Assembly (NCBI GenBank): GCA_003167415.1
Contig: PMTF01000009.1
Location: forward strand, 116,063 to 180,062
DNA length: 64,000 nt
Direction: 5' to 3'
Origin: Acidimicrobiaceae bacterium
GTDB lineage: Bacteria > Actinomycetota > Acidimicrobiia > Acidimicrobiales > RAAP-2
The notes beneath the pieces were generated by a model. The model was not told where the DNA came from. It ran no database searches and saw only the letters and a list, made by a program, of their open reading frames with translations. The position numbers were made by a program, and so were the translations under genes. This document shows positions 36,060 through 45,311 of the stretch, piece after piece; within the stretch, counting starts at the first letter, position 1; each line of letters starts with the position of its first letter.

Positions 36060-37880
36060 TCAGCCCAGGTCTCGGAGAGCAGATGCGGGAGAGAGTCGTG
36101 CCGCTCGCCAACCGCCCGCGGCACCGGCGATGAGACCTCCGAGGAGCGCTCCGGCAAACGCAATCACGATTGTGAGCGGGTGAATGGGTGCCGTGAGGTG
36201 AACGGTCCGGGCCACCGTCGCCGACGTCGTTTGGCCCACGAGACCACTCACTTTTGAGGCGCCCACGGCGAGACCCGTGCTCGTCACACTGAGGGCTGGA
36301 CCAACCGCCCCGATGATGAGACAGATCACGGCTCCGACGGCAATACCAATAACTCCGCCGACGACGCCAATGCCCAGCGTCTCGGCCATGATCTGGCGCA
36401 CCACACGTCCACGTGACCAGCCGATGGCTCGCAGTGATCCGATTTCGCGCACTCGTTTGGAAACACTCGAAAGCGTCAACAGACCGGCGATGAGAAACGC
36501 GGCCAACAGGACCACCAGGGCCAGGGCCCCACCGAGGTCGTTGGCGAGTTTGCGCGCGTTCGAAAGGCTGCCCGTCACTTGATCGGCCAGCGACGCCGAC
36601 GTGAGGACGGTCGCTCCGGGAAGGGCCGTCTTGATGGCCTTGGCGACGGCGTTGACGTCCTTCGCGTTGGCGACGGACACCAGCACCTCATTGATGCGAC
36701 CCGTGTTGGTCGACAACGTCTGAAGGTTGGAGATGCTGAAGTAGATGTCGGAGACATCACCGGTCAACGTGGGATTGACCAAGCCCACGATCTTGTAACC
36801 GACTTTGTTGATCGTGAGAGTGTCACCGACCTTCAGCCCCTTTTGTGATGCGTAGGCGGTCGTGACCAAAACCTGGGATTGGGCCACCGACGGAGTCGTC
36901 GAGAGCCACGTGCCCTTCACCAATTGAGCCTTGGTGACGAGTCCCGAGGTGGTATCCGCCGGGTTCACTCCGGCCACGGTGTACGTCGAAGTGCTGGTGT
37001 TGGTGGTCGGCGGATTAAGGACCTGGTTGACCGTCTGCTCGGGGACGACCACGTTTTGCTGGTAGGCCTTCTGAGCGGGCGTGAGGCACTTGGCAAACGC
37101 GCTGCTCGCACCGGCGTTGAAGCGGAAGCCCCCGCCGCCACCGAATCCGCCACCACCACCGCCCGTTCCGGAACCAGGGATCGTGGTGGGGGTGGTGCCC
37201 AGCTGTTTGGTGATGATTCCTTGAATACACGTCCGTTCAGCCGATTGCTCGGCTGCTGTCAGAACGGGCGCCTTCACCGACGTCGAGATCGTCTGACCGC
37301 CGGTCTTGATCGATGCGGTGATTTTTGGAACTGTGCCGGTTTCGTGCAGGGCGTCGAGCGATAGCGCCCCGACTGCACTCGTCACGCCCTTGACCTTCGC
37401 GACGGTGCTCACTGCTTGAGAGGGGAAGGTAATCAATGTTCCGGGGACGAAGAAGTCGTGGGTGAACTTGGTACCCGCCGGTCCGAGTTTCGCCAGATCG
37501 GTGATGACCGAGGAGTTGGCCGAAGCGAGCGCAGCAGCATCAGAGGAGTTGAGAGAGGATCCACTCCGCCCGGCGAAGAATCCACCACCACCGCCGCCAC
37601 CACCGAATCCGCCACCACCACCGCCACCAAACCTATTGGCGGGAGTCGTCGTGGTTGTCGTTGCCGTAGAGAGTGTGGGCGCGACGGTCCGGGTCACGAT
37701 GATGTCAGTTCCCACCGAGTTGAGCGGCGACAGGGCTTTGTTCTGAGCGTCACTCAGTCCCTGCGATACACCGATGATTCCCATTACCAAGCCGACGCCG
37801 GCGGCGAGCCCGATCGCCGTGACGACCGTTCGACCGAGTCGTCGTCGCAACTCATTCCACGCGTAATTGAGAGAGAACAA
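36060..37880 (-). CDS. MacB/FtsX-family ABC permease with poly-glycine extracytoplasmic tracts
   Basis: A 606-residue permease: one N-terminal helix (about 15-38), a large extracytoplasmic domain, then three C-terminal helices with the FtsX block (SSVSKRVREIGSLRAIGWSRGRVVRQIMAE), as in MacB. The periplasmic-type domain contains three glycine-rich tracts: around residues 84-100 (Gly runs broken by Phe), and around 243-256, in addition to a Thr-rich stretch before them. Such repeats are unusual in this family and may be flexible linkers. The partner ATPase follows after 28 bases. Substrate unknown. Confidence 0.86.
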   Translation of the reverse strand: MFSLNYAWNELRRRLGRTVVTAIGLAAGVGLVMGIIGVSQGLSDAQNKALSPLNSVGTDIIVTRTVAPTLSTATTTTTTPANRFGGGGGGGFGGGGGGGGFFAGRSGSSLNSSDAAALASANSSVITDLAKLGPAGTKFTHDFFVPGTLITFPSQAVSTVAKVKGVTSAVGALSLDALHETGTVPKITASIKTGGQTISTSVKAPVLTAAEQSAERTCIQGIITKQLGTTPTTIPGSGTGGGGGGFGGGGGFRFNAGASSAFAKCLTPAQKAYQQNVVVPEQTVNQVLNPPTTNTSTSTYTVAGVNPADTTSGLVTKAQLVKGTWLSTTPSVAQSQVLVTTAYASQKGLKVGDTLTINKVGYKIVGLVNPTLTGDVSDIYFSISNLQTLSTNTGRINEVLVSVANAKDVNAVAKAIKTALPGATVLTSASLADQVTGSLSNARKLANDLGGALALVVLLAAFLIAGLLTLSSVSKRVREIGSLRAIGWSRGRVVRQIMAETLGIGVVGGVIGIAVGAVICLIIGAVGPALSVTSTGLAVGASKVSGLVGQTTSATVARTVHLTAPIHPLTIVIAFAGALLGGLIAGAAGGWRAARLSPASALRDLG

Positions 37881-38193
37881 GGGAACCTACCAGGGATGAA
37901 TGCGGTCAACTTTTTTGACCACACCGCGACAGTACATATTCATTTTCAGGTTCAGAGAGTTTTCTTATAGCTACGACCGCATTATTACGACGGATTTAGC
38001 TACGTCTTACTCTCAGCAGACTGATGGATCCTCAGCGCGCCAGAATCCACGGTGACTTGATGTCCGTAACTCAGTAGAGCTTCTTCAAGTCCCGATTCTG
38101 GCGAAAATTCCAATTGATAGACGTCGCGTCGATTGACCGATGGCGACGACAACGGCACCGCAACTGCACGAAATGAAATCTCGATCGAACGAA
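37881..38193. other. Intergenic region, 313 bases, with a possible gene remnant
   Basis: This stretch is less GC-rich than its flanks. On the minus strand, 38000-38158 holds a 52-codon frame (GTG start, TAG stop) whose C-terminal part, LEFSPESGLEEALLSYGHQV, reads like real protein and faintly resembles the tail of a WYL domain. The same frame continues upstream into the PPOX gene without a start codon. It may be a decayed 3' end. Nothing else is recognised. Confidence 0.3.
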
Positions 38194-38586
38194 TCAGTCC
38201 CGCATGTCGACGGCGTTGATCTCTCGAGGAACGATACGTACAACGACGCGTTCATCACCGGGGTGATCGTACGCTTTCAAATCAGTCTCGTATTTCTTTC
38301 CAACCTTCGCCACGAATGAACCGTCGTCGGGCGTCACTTCGGCGTCGCCCCGCAGCTCTAGGTAACGCTGCGGAACAGCGAGGTCGAGGATCAAGAGAGA
38401 ACACTGCGGACGCGCCATCAAGTTCTTCGTCTTCTGTCGACCGGAATTGAGCGACAACGCGACTGAGCCGTTGTCGTAAAGGAACCACACTTCGGTGAGT
38501 TGCGGACATCCGTCCGGACCGATCGTGGCGAACGTCGCGACAGAACTCTGTAATAGGTCTTGATGCGAATTAGGTATATCAATCAT
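38194..38586 (-). CDS. PPOX-class (pyridoxamine oxidase-like, possibly F420-dependent) protein
   Basis: A 130-residue split beta-barrel flavin-binding protein. FATIGPDGCPQLTEVWFLYDNG and SGRQKTKNLMARPQCSLLI are the typical blocks of PPOX-class proteins such as Rv1155, many of which bind F420 rather than FMN in actinobacteria. Cofactor and substrate cannot be fixed by eye. It stands alone between a possible gene remnant and a secreted propeller gene. Confidence 0.82.
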   Translation of the reverse strand: MIDIPNSHQDLLQSSVATFATIGPDGCPQLTEVWFLYDNGSVALSLNSGRQKTKNLMARPQCSLLILDLAVPQRYLELRGDAEVTPDDGSFVAKVGKKYETDLKAYDHPGDERVVVRIVPREINAVDMRD

Positions 38587-38751
38587 TCGAACTGCCTCTC
38601 TATCAATCAGTCACTTAAGAGAGGAAGATAATGGTTGGGTTAGTGAATCCGGCCGGGCGTCGAATTACGTGGTGGAACGGTGAGGAATGACGGACGCGCG
38701 TTCACACTCGTATTCCGACTTCTGGAATCAGTGAGCGGGCGTCATTGTCCC

Positions 38752-39903
38752 TTACTGAACCCTCGCAATATCCAGCGCATTCGCGGTCGAAGCGTCGTTG
38801 ACGAAGAGCAGCTCCTTACCGTTTGGTGAAATCGTCGCGCCGAATAGGTCGCCGGAGCCATTGGAAACAAGTGTCTTCTTCGCGACCTGATGACCATTTG
38901 GACTTATCTCAACGGCGTTCCCGTCATTGGCGTTCATCGCCAACACGTCGCCATTCGGAGCAATCGTCAATCCGAGCGGGGCGTTCAGCCAGCCCCCTGA
39001 TGACAACGTGATGGCGCCGTCGGCGACCGCTGTCGTCCGTGTCATCGCCTTAGGAATAACGCTGATGTGGTTGCGCACCGTCCCGGCAACGTAGAGGTCG
39101 CCGTTTCTGCCGAGCGCCACCCCGGTCGGTCCCTGCACGAAGGCGGCCTTGTTCGCCTTCGAGAGGAAACCAGTTCCAATCACCGTCAATCCCGACATCT
39201 GTGGCACGTGATTTGCGTTGAAGGTGACAGAAATACGAATGATCGTCGACAGGTCACCGCTCTTTGGTGTGGCCGTCATGCCCTTCGGCCGAGTGAGCAC
39301 GTTCGAGACGAACAGGTCGGCACCCGTACTGGTCGCGACCTCGGTCATATCCCAGGGACCGTTGATGTTCTGATTCACCCACGTCTCGCCCACCGTACCG
39401 TTGTCGTTGAACACGAGGAGACAGCCCGCGGGATTGACCAGTGGCAAAGCGCCGCCCACTCCGGCGGGCAAGCTCCCGACGACCACCCATCCTCCGGGCA
39501 GTATCGACAGAGCGGTCGTCAGCCCAATTCCTCCGGGGCACGCACTCGAAGCCGGCAGCGTTCCGATTGTCGCGAACGTGCTCACCGTACCGAACGGTGA
39601 CACCTCCACGATCGTCCGGCCCGTTCCTTGAACATTCGCTTTGTCGTTGAAGTTGCTGACCAGCGTGTCGCCTTTAACGAGTTTCCCGACGGTGGTCGAC
39701 ACCACGACAATGCCGTAGGGATTGACGTCACCGTTCGCGGGCACCGTTGAAGCCACCTGACTCGGCTTGCCGAGAGTTGATAAGAACGATGTTTGATTGG
39801 ATGCTCCGGCGGAGGCCGCGACACTGCCAAATCCAATAGACGCGAATCCTGTCACCAACAGAATCGCCAGGGAACTTCTCGCTGCTGCGTGGTGTGATCT
39901 CAT
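38752..39903 (-). CDS. Secreted NHL/SMP-30-like beta-propeller protein
   Basis: A 383-residue protein with an N-terminal signal peptide (LAILLVTGFASIGFGSVAASAGAS, cleavage near residue 33). The rest consists of repeated beta-propeller blades with NGDV, GPTGVALGRNGDLYVAG and APLGLTIAPNGDVLAM elements, as in NHL-repeat or SMP-30-like proteins. It probably acts outside the membrane; no catalytic residues are evident. It is preceded by 145 bases containing GC-rich inverted repeats around 39948-39961 (CCCGCGGG and CCCGTGCGGG) that may end the upstream transcript. Confidence 0.75.
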   Translation of the reverse strand: MRSHHAAARSSLAILLVTGFASIGFGSVAASAGASNQTSFLSTLGKPSQVASTVPANGDVNPYGIVVVSTTVGKLVKGDTLVSNFNDKANVQGTGRTIVEVSPFGTVSTFATIGTLPASSACPGGIGLTTALSILPGGWVVVGSLPAGVGGALPLVNPAGCLLVFNDNGTVGETWVNQNINGPWDMTEVATSTGADLFVSNVLTRPKGMTATPKSGDLSTIIRISVTFNANHVPQMSGLTVIGTGFLSKANKAAFVQGPTGVALGRNGDLYVAGTVRNHISVIPKAMTRTTAVADGAITLSSGGWLNAPLGLTIAPNGDVLAMNANDGNAVEISPNGHQVAKKTLVSNGSGDLFGATISPNGKELLFVNDASTANALDIARVQ

Positions 39904-40048
39904 GGTTTCGCCCTCTTATCTCTTGGCCAACGAGAATCACCCGCGGGCTACCCGTGCGGGTATACGTCGAGACCCTCGTCGCGGATCACTCCAGAAAGAA
40001 ATTCTCGGGCAAACTTCGCAATCACTCCGGCAACTCTTCGGAAGGCAC

Positions 40049-41101
40049 CTAATACTGAACCGAAATGCGTTGCGCCGGTCCATCGATCGTCATTTGACCT
40101 CCGAAAGGGAGGACATACTGAGGATCGGTGTGACCGAAGTCAGGACCGTACACGAAGATTGCATCGCGGTTGTAGGTATCGAGCGCGCACAGCACGGCTG
40201 CCTCTTGGTCTTCGCGAAATTCGATTCGCTCAGACTCTTTCAGTGGTGAGTGCGTGTGCCACGCTTTCGCCTTGGCGAAGACCACCGCGGGGAACTGAGC
40301 GAGCAACCCTCGCTCGCCACAATTGCGCAACATCCGGAACACCTCATCGGCGGAAGGCATTTCTTCTGAGGTTTCGAGAATCAGTACGCAGCCCTCGTAC
40401 GAATCATTGGGAAGAATCCAACGGTTGGCCGCCAGATTCCAGTGAATGATCTCGAGATTCCCGCCCCAGGTCGGTCCGGTGACGACCTTTGTCGCGCGAT
40501 GCCAATGCCAGCCCGGCTCGCTCATCGTCGGCAGTGCGCTTTCGAGCGTGGCTAGGTCCTCCCACTTGGCTTGGAGATCCGTGAACTCCCCCACCGGAGC
40601 GATCTCGACCGTTTGGTGGTCGAACAATGCGTGGCGCAGCGACGTCATGGACACCGGATGAACGCCACCGGGACGGGCGAGATGCACCAGGGTTGATCCA
40701 CCGTGATAGCTCACGATGTCGAGATTCCATAGATAGTTGAGGAGATTGGTGTTGTCCGAGTAGCCGAAGTAGGCCTTGGGATTCGCGGCAATGGCTTCGG
40801 CGTCGAGGTGCGGCAATACCGTGATCTGATCCGAACCTCCAATAACCGCCATCACTGCCTTGATGTCCGGATCAGCGAAGGCGGCGTTCAGGTCATGGGC
40901 GCGTTCTTTCGCGCTCGCCCCGACTTGACGAGTGGTTGGAAATTCGACCGGCGCGAGACCCAGTTCGTCGCGAATCACTCGCAGCGCGATCTCTTGTACT
41001 TGGGGGAAAACGCCGGCTCCCGCCCATGACGGCGAGACAATGGCAACGTGATCGCCCGGATGGAGTTTCGGCGGCGTGCGCAGTCGAGGGGCACGATTCA
41101 T
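40049..41101 (-). CDS. S66-family peptidase, LD-carboxypeptidase/MccF-like
   Basis: A 350-residue serine peptidase. FGYSDNT holds the probable nucleophile Ser115, a Glu lies in LILETSEE, and the His is in DFGHTDPQYVLPFGG, the S66 Ser-Glu-His set. The length fits MccF-like enzymes rather than the shorter LdcA. Members cleave LD-peptide bonds of peptidoglycan or detoxify microcin C-like peptidyl-nucleotides. ATG 41101 was selected; the 61-codon upstream extension overlaps dnaE2 and lacks homology. Confidence 0.87.
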   Translation of the reverse strand: MNRAPRLRTPPKLHPGDHVAIVSPSWAGAGVFPQVQEIALRVIRDELGLAPVEFPTTRQVGASAKERAHDLNAAFADPDIKAVMAVIGGSDQITVLPHLDAEAIAANPKAYFGYSDNTNLLNYLWNLDIVSYHGGSTLVHLARPGGVHPVSMTSLRHALFDHQTVEIAPVGEFTDLQAKWEDLATLESALPTMSEPGWHWHRATKVVTGPTWGGNLEIIHWNLAANRWILPNDSYEGCVLILETSEEMPSADEVFRMLRNCGERGLLAQFPAVVFAKAKAWHTHSPLKESERIEFREDQEAAVLCALDTYNRDAIFVYGPDFGHTDPQYVLPFGGQMTIDGPAQRISVQY

Positions 41102-41133
41102 TCGGCCACCGTACTCGTCGAATGCGCCCGTCC

Positions 41134-44100
41134 TTAGTGCCAGTCGCGCGACGGAGTGGTCGCACCGAGGCGCAGGGGCTCGACGAACTCGGCCGTGAGG
41201 GCCAGCGTCCCCTGACCGCGCTGCAGCGTGCCGCGGATCATCAGGGCCGGCGACTTTCGCGCGACGAGTGACCAGCGCGCCCACGCGCCCTTGGAGAAGA
41301 TCACGTTGACGTGGCCCGTTTCGTCTTCGAGGTTGATGAAGACCGCGCCGTTCGCGGTCTCGGGGTGCTGACGGTGTGTCACGACGCCGGCGACGAGCAC
41401 CCGCGAACCCTCGGCGCCGATCAGCGCGTCGGCGCGCGTGACGCCGCGCTCGTTGAGGTAGTCACGCACCAGCGCGATCGCCGTGGCCTCGGGCGTCAGA
41501 CCCATCGACCACATGTCGTCGGCCACCCGTTCCATCTCGCTCGTGGCCGGAAGGACCGGCGCCTCGAGGCCGGTCACGACGCCGGGCAGTCGATCGAGCG
41601 TGCCCTGGGCCGCCGCACCGGCCGACCACGCCAGCGCGCGGCGCGTGGCCCCGAAGGAGTCCAGCGCGCCGGCCGCGGCGAGCACTTCGAGGTGATGTTG
41701 CTGCGCGCCGGCGCGACGAACCAGGTCCGAGGAGTCGCACCACGGAGCGCCCTCCACGATGCGCGTCGCGAGCTCTTCGCCGATGGTGCGTAGGTCTTCG
41801 AGACCGAGTCGCACGTCGGGATCGTCGGGGTCCCCTTCGAGCGTGGCCCCGACGCCCGAGCGGTTCACGTCGGGCCGTTGCACGCGCACGCCGTGGCGCT
41901 GCGCGTCGGCGACCAGGCTCTGGGAGGACCAGAAGCCGAGCGGCTGGGCGTTCAGCATCGACACGAGGAAGGCTGCCGGGTAGTGGAACTTCAGCCAGGC
42001 CGAGCAGTAGACGAGGTGCGCGAAGGAGACCGCGTGGCTCTCGGGGAAACCGAAGTTGGAGAACGCCGCCAGCGCGTCGAAGAGTTGATCGGCCGCCGCG
42101 CCGGTGATGCCGTTCTCGGCCATGCCGGAGTAGAAGCGACTCTTCAGTTTCATCATGCGCAACTCCGAGCGCTTGGCGGCCATGGCCTGGCGCAGTTCGT
42201 CGGCCTCGGCCGGTGAGAAACCGGCCACGGCCACGGCCATCTCCATCAGCTGCTCCTGGAAGAGCGGGACGCCGAGCGTGCGACGAAGGATCGGCTCGAG
42301 TCGCGGGTGCAGGTAGGTGACCGGCTCGTCGCCGCGGCGACGTCGGATGTAGGGGTTGACGGCGTTGCCCTGGATCGGACCGGGCCGAATGATCGCCACC
42401 TCGATCACCAGGTCGTAGAACGTGCGCGGCTTGATGCGCGGCAGCGTTGCCATCTGCGCGCGCGACTCCACCTGGAAGACGCCGACGGTGTCGGCTTCGC
42501 ACAACAGGTCGTAGACCGCGTCCTCCTGGGGCAGCGCCCCGAGGTCGATCGTGACGTCGTAGAAGGACTGCACCTGATTGACGCAGCGGTGCAGCGCGTC
42601 GAGCATCCCGAGACCCAGCAGGTCGAACTTCACCAGACCGATCGCGGCGCAGTCGTCCTTGTCCCACTGCAGGACCGTGCGCCCGGGCATGCGACCCCAC
42701 TCGACCGGACAGACCTCGATCACCGGTCGATCGCACAGCACCATGCCGGCCGAGTGGATGCCGAGGTGTCGGGGACGATTGAGCATCTCGGTCGCCATGG
42801 TCGTGACGAGTTCGGGCACGTCCGCATTCGCGGTCATGGTGTGGCGGTCGACGCTGTCGCGCAGCGCGTTGGCCTGCTCTTCGTTGAAGCCGAAGGCGCG
42901 CGCCACGTCGCGCAGCGCCGAGCGCGGTCGGTACGTGATGACCGCGGCCACCTGGGCCGCGTGGCGCCGGTCGTAACGCTCGTAGACGTACTGGATCACC
43001 TCTTCGCGCCGACCGGACTCGATGTCGACGTCGATGTCCGGCGGGCCGTCGCGCGCCGGTGACAAGAAGCGCTCGAAGAACAGGTTCAACTTCACCGCGT
43101 CGGCGTTGGTGATGCCCAACGAGAAGCAGACCGCCGAGTTCGCGGCCGAGCCGCGGCCCTGGCAGTAGATGTCGTGGCGACGACAGAACTCGGTGATGTC
43201 CCAGACGGTGAGGAAGTAGCCGGCGAAGCCGAGGGTCTTGATCACGCCGAGCTCGTGGTCGATCTGTCGCCACGCGCCCGCCACGCGCTCCGCTTCGCGG
43301 GTGCCGTAGCGCTGGGTCGCGCCCTGGGCGACGATCTCTTCGAGGTAGGACTGTTCGTCCATTCCCGTCGGCGTCGAAAAGGGTGGCAGGTTGGGCGCCA
43401 CGAGGCGAAGGTCGAAGGCCAGCGCGCACGCCAGTTCGCCGGCCGCATCGACGACCCCGGGCCAGCGCGCGAAACGTCGGCGCTGTTCGGCGTCGCTGCG
43501 CAAATGAGCGAGCGGGCTGGCGTTGAGCCACCCCTCCATCTCCTCGAGGCTCTGGCGCGCGCGCAGCGCCGAGAGCACGTTGGCGCGCGCGAAGGCGTCG
43601 GGGGTGGCGTAGTGCACGTTGTTCGTCGCCACCAGCGACACGTCGTGGTGAACGGCGAGTTCGGCCAAGACGTCGTTGCGCGCGACGTCGTCGGGCGCGC
43701 CGTGGTCCCAGATCTCGACCGCGACATTGGTACGACCGAAGGCCGCACTGAGACGCTCGAGCTCGCGCCGGGCGGCGCGCGGACCGTGGTCCATCAGCGC
43801 GCGCGTCAGCGCTCCCTTGCGACAGCCGCTCAGCACGAGCCACTCGCGCGCCGCCTTCGCGACCTCCTCCAAGCTGAAGCGCGGTGCCCCTTTTTCGCCG
43901 CGTCGCAAGTGCGCCTCGCCGAGCATCGTCGAGAGCGCGCGGTAGCCCTCGGGTGAGCGCGCCAGCACGACGAGGTGCGCGCCGGACGGGTCGTGGACCC
44001 CGACGCGGTCGTCGTTGGCGTCGATCGAGATCTCGGTCCCGAAGACCGTAGGCAGACCGAAGGCCCGGGCCGCTTCGGCGAAGCGCACGACTCCGTAGAA

Positions 44101-44232
44101 CCCGTGGTGGTCGGTGAGCGCCAGTCCCGAGAGGCCGAGACGAGCGCCCTCGGCGGCGAGTTCTTCGGGGTCGCTCGCCCCGTCGAGGAAGCTGAAGCCC
44201 GAGTGGGCGTGGAGCTCTCCGTAGAGCGCCAT
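41134..44232 (-). CDS. dnaE2: Error-prone DNA polymerase III alpha subunit DnaE2
   Basis: A 1032-residue C-family polymerase. The N-terminal PHP domain starts with YGELHAHSGFSFLDGAS, the palm carries CQGRGSAANSAVCF and PPDIDVDIESGRREEVI with the catalytic Asp residues, and an OB-fold follows near the C-terminus. DnaE2 performs damage-tolerant, mutagenic synthesis with ImuA' and ImuB. ATG 44232 overlaps the imuB stop (TGATG), so it is the third gene of the operon controlled by the LexA box at 45964. The length fits DnaE2. Confidence 0.94.
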   Translation of the reverse strand: MALYGELHAHSGFSFLDGASDPEELAAEGARLGLSGLALTDHHGFYGVVRFAEAARAFGLPTVFGTEISIDANDDRVGVHDPSGAHLVVLARSPEGYRALSTMLGEAHLRRGEKGAPRFSLEEVAKAAREWLVLSGCRKGALTRALMDHGPRAARRELERLSAAFGRTNVAVEIWDHGAPDDVARNDVLAELAVHHDVSLVATNNVHYATPDAFARANVLSALRARQSLEEMEGWLNASPLAHLRSDAEQRRRFARWPGVVDAAGELACALAFDLRLVAPNLPPFSTPTGMDEQSYLEEIVAQGATQRYGTREAERVAGAWRQIDHELGVIKTLGFAGYFLTVWDITEFCRRHDIYCQGRGSAANSAVCFSLGITNADAVKLNLFFERFLSPARDGPPDIDVDIESGRREEVIQYVYERYDRRHAAQVAAVITYRPRSALRDVARAFGFNEEQANALRDSVDRHTMTANADVPELVTTMATEMLNRPRHLGIHSAGMVLCDRPVIEVCPVEWGRMPGRTVLQWDKDDCAAIGLVKFDLLGLGMLDALHRCVNQVQSFYDVTIDLGALPQEDAVYDLLCEADTVGVFQVESRAQMATLPRIKPRTFYDLVIEVAIIRPGPIQGNAVNPYIRRRRGDEPVTYLHPRLEPILRRTLGVPLFQEQLMEMAVAVAGFSPAEADELRQAMAAKRSELRMMKLKSRFYSGMAENGITGAAADQLFDALAAFSNFGFPESHAVSFAHLVYCSAWLKFHYPAAFLVSMLNAQPLGFWSSQSLVADAQRHGVRVQRPDVNRSGVGATLEGDPDDPDVRLGLEDLRTIGEELATRIVEGAPWCDSSDLVRRAGAQQHHLEVLAAAGALDSFGATRRALAWSAGAAAQGTLDRLPGVVTGLEAPVLPATSEMERVADDMWSMGLTPEATAIALVRDYLNERGVTRADALIGAEGSRVLVAGVVTHRQHPETANGAVFINLEDETGHVNVIFSKGAWARWSLVARKSPALMIRGTLQRGQGTLALTAEFVEPLRLGATTPSRDWH

Positions 44233-45311
44233 CAGTCGTAGATTCCCGCGAGCCACCACTTGCTCGACTCGGCCGTCAGCAACAGCGCCTCGCCCGACAC
44301 GAGCAGGATCTGCACGTGGGCGCGGCGGCGATTGAGCGTCCACCAGCGCTCGACCAGCGGCCACGGCCCCGCGTACCAGATGACCTCGCGACGCAACTGG
44401 TGCGAGAACAACAGCGTCGTGGGCGTCTCACTGAGAAACCCCCGCGCGCCCATGACGACCGGGTGGTCGCTGGCGTCGCGCAGTTGCACCGCCACCGGAC
44501 GGGTCAGCGTCGTGGCCGGCGACGGGGCGCGCATCTGGCCCGGCCACGGCGCGACGTCGCGAATGACACTCTTCGGCGAACCCCACGGCACCAGCGTGGC
44601 GCGGTCCTCGGGGACCCGACCGCCACGCAGTGACGCCACGACCACGGCGTCGGCGCCGAGACGGCGGCGCACGCGGTGCGCGGCCGCGTCGGCGCGGTCG
44701 TCCCCGGCCCCGCGCTGACCGAAGAAGCCCAACTGCTCGTCGTGCTGGTCGTCCTCACCGCGCAGTTGGGCGAGACGCTTGGCGAGTTTGAGGTCGCGCT
44801 GGCCGTCGAGTTCAAAGATCTCGCCGCGCGCGACGCGCTGCAGTACCAACGCGTGCTTGTTGAAGCGTTCGGCGACGCGCGCGATGTCGAGGTCGGCGAA
44901 AGAGCCGATCGTGTGCAGACCGAGTCGCTGACAGGTCGTCGCGACGTCTTTTCGACCGAGCACTGCGAGTGGGAGCGAGCGCCGGAACGACTCGGTCACA
45001 CCGGGCTCGAGCACGAGGCCTCGTCGCGCGCACGCTTCGGCGCAGAACAGTCCGTCGGCGATACCGAGTGACGGCGCGTGACCGGTGAGTTCCACGACCG
45101 TGGAGCGAACGTTCTCCATCACCGCGGCCTCGCCGCCGAAGAACCGGCTCGGTCCTCGAATGGGCAGTACGAACAGACCGAGACGCACCGACTCGGTGAA
45201 GGGGCACAACACCGTCAGCGCGTCGAGCAACGCCAGGTGATCGCGCAGCGACGAGCCGTCGGGCGCCTCGTCGCCCAGAGCCTCGATCCATATAGCGAGG
45301 AGGCGTTCCAT
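44232..45311 (-). CDS. imuB: ImuB, catalytically inactive Y-family polymerase homologue
   Basis: A 359-residue ImuB-like protein, somewhat shorter than the roughly 500 residues usual for the family. The Y-family acidic active-site residues are not visible, as expected for ImuB. QLGFF (193-197) is a good beta-clamp-binding motif, placed after the polymerase-like core as in mycobacterial ImuB. The ATG at 45311 shares its A with the imuA' stop (TAATG). ImuB bridges the sliding clamp, ImuA' and DnaE2. Confidence 0.85.
   Translation of the reverse strand: MERLLAIWIEALGDEAPDGSSLRDHLALLDALTVLCPFTESVRLGLFVLPIRGPSRFFGGEAAVMENVRSTVVELTGHAPSLGIADGLFCAEACARRGLVLEPGVTESFRRSLPLAVLGRKDVATTCQRLGLHTIGSFADLDIARVAERFNKHALVLQRVARGEIFELDGQRDLKLAKRLAQLRGEDDQHDEQLGFFGQRGAGDDRADAAAHRVRRRLGADAVVVASLRGGRVPEDRATLVPWGSPKSVIRDVAPWPGQMRAPSPATTLTRPVAVQLRDASDHPVVMGARGFLSETPTTLLFSHQLRREVIWYAGPWPLVERWWTLNRRRAHVQILLVSGEALLLTAESSKWWLAGIYD

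Noticed and set aside
41462..43843. Very long (793-codon) minus-strand frame inside dnaE2
   Set aside because: It is an Arg/Ala/Gly-rich shadow of DnaE2 in another frame, as expected at high GC; DnaE2 carries all polymerase motifs.
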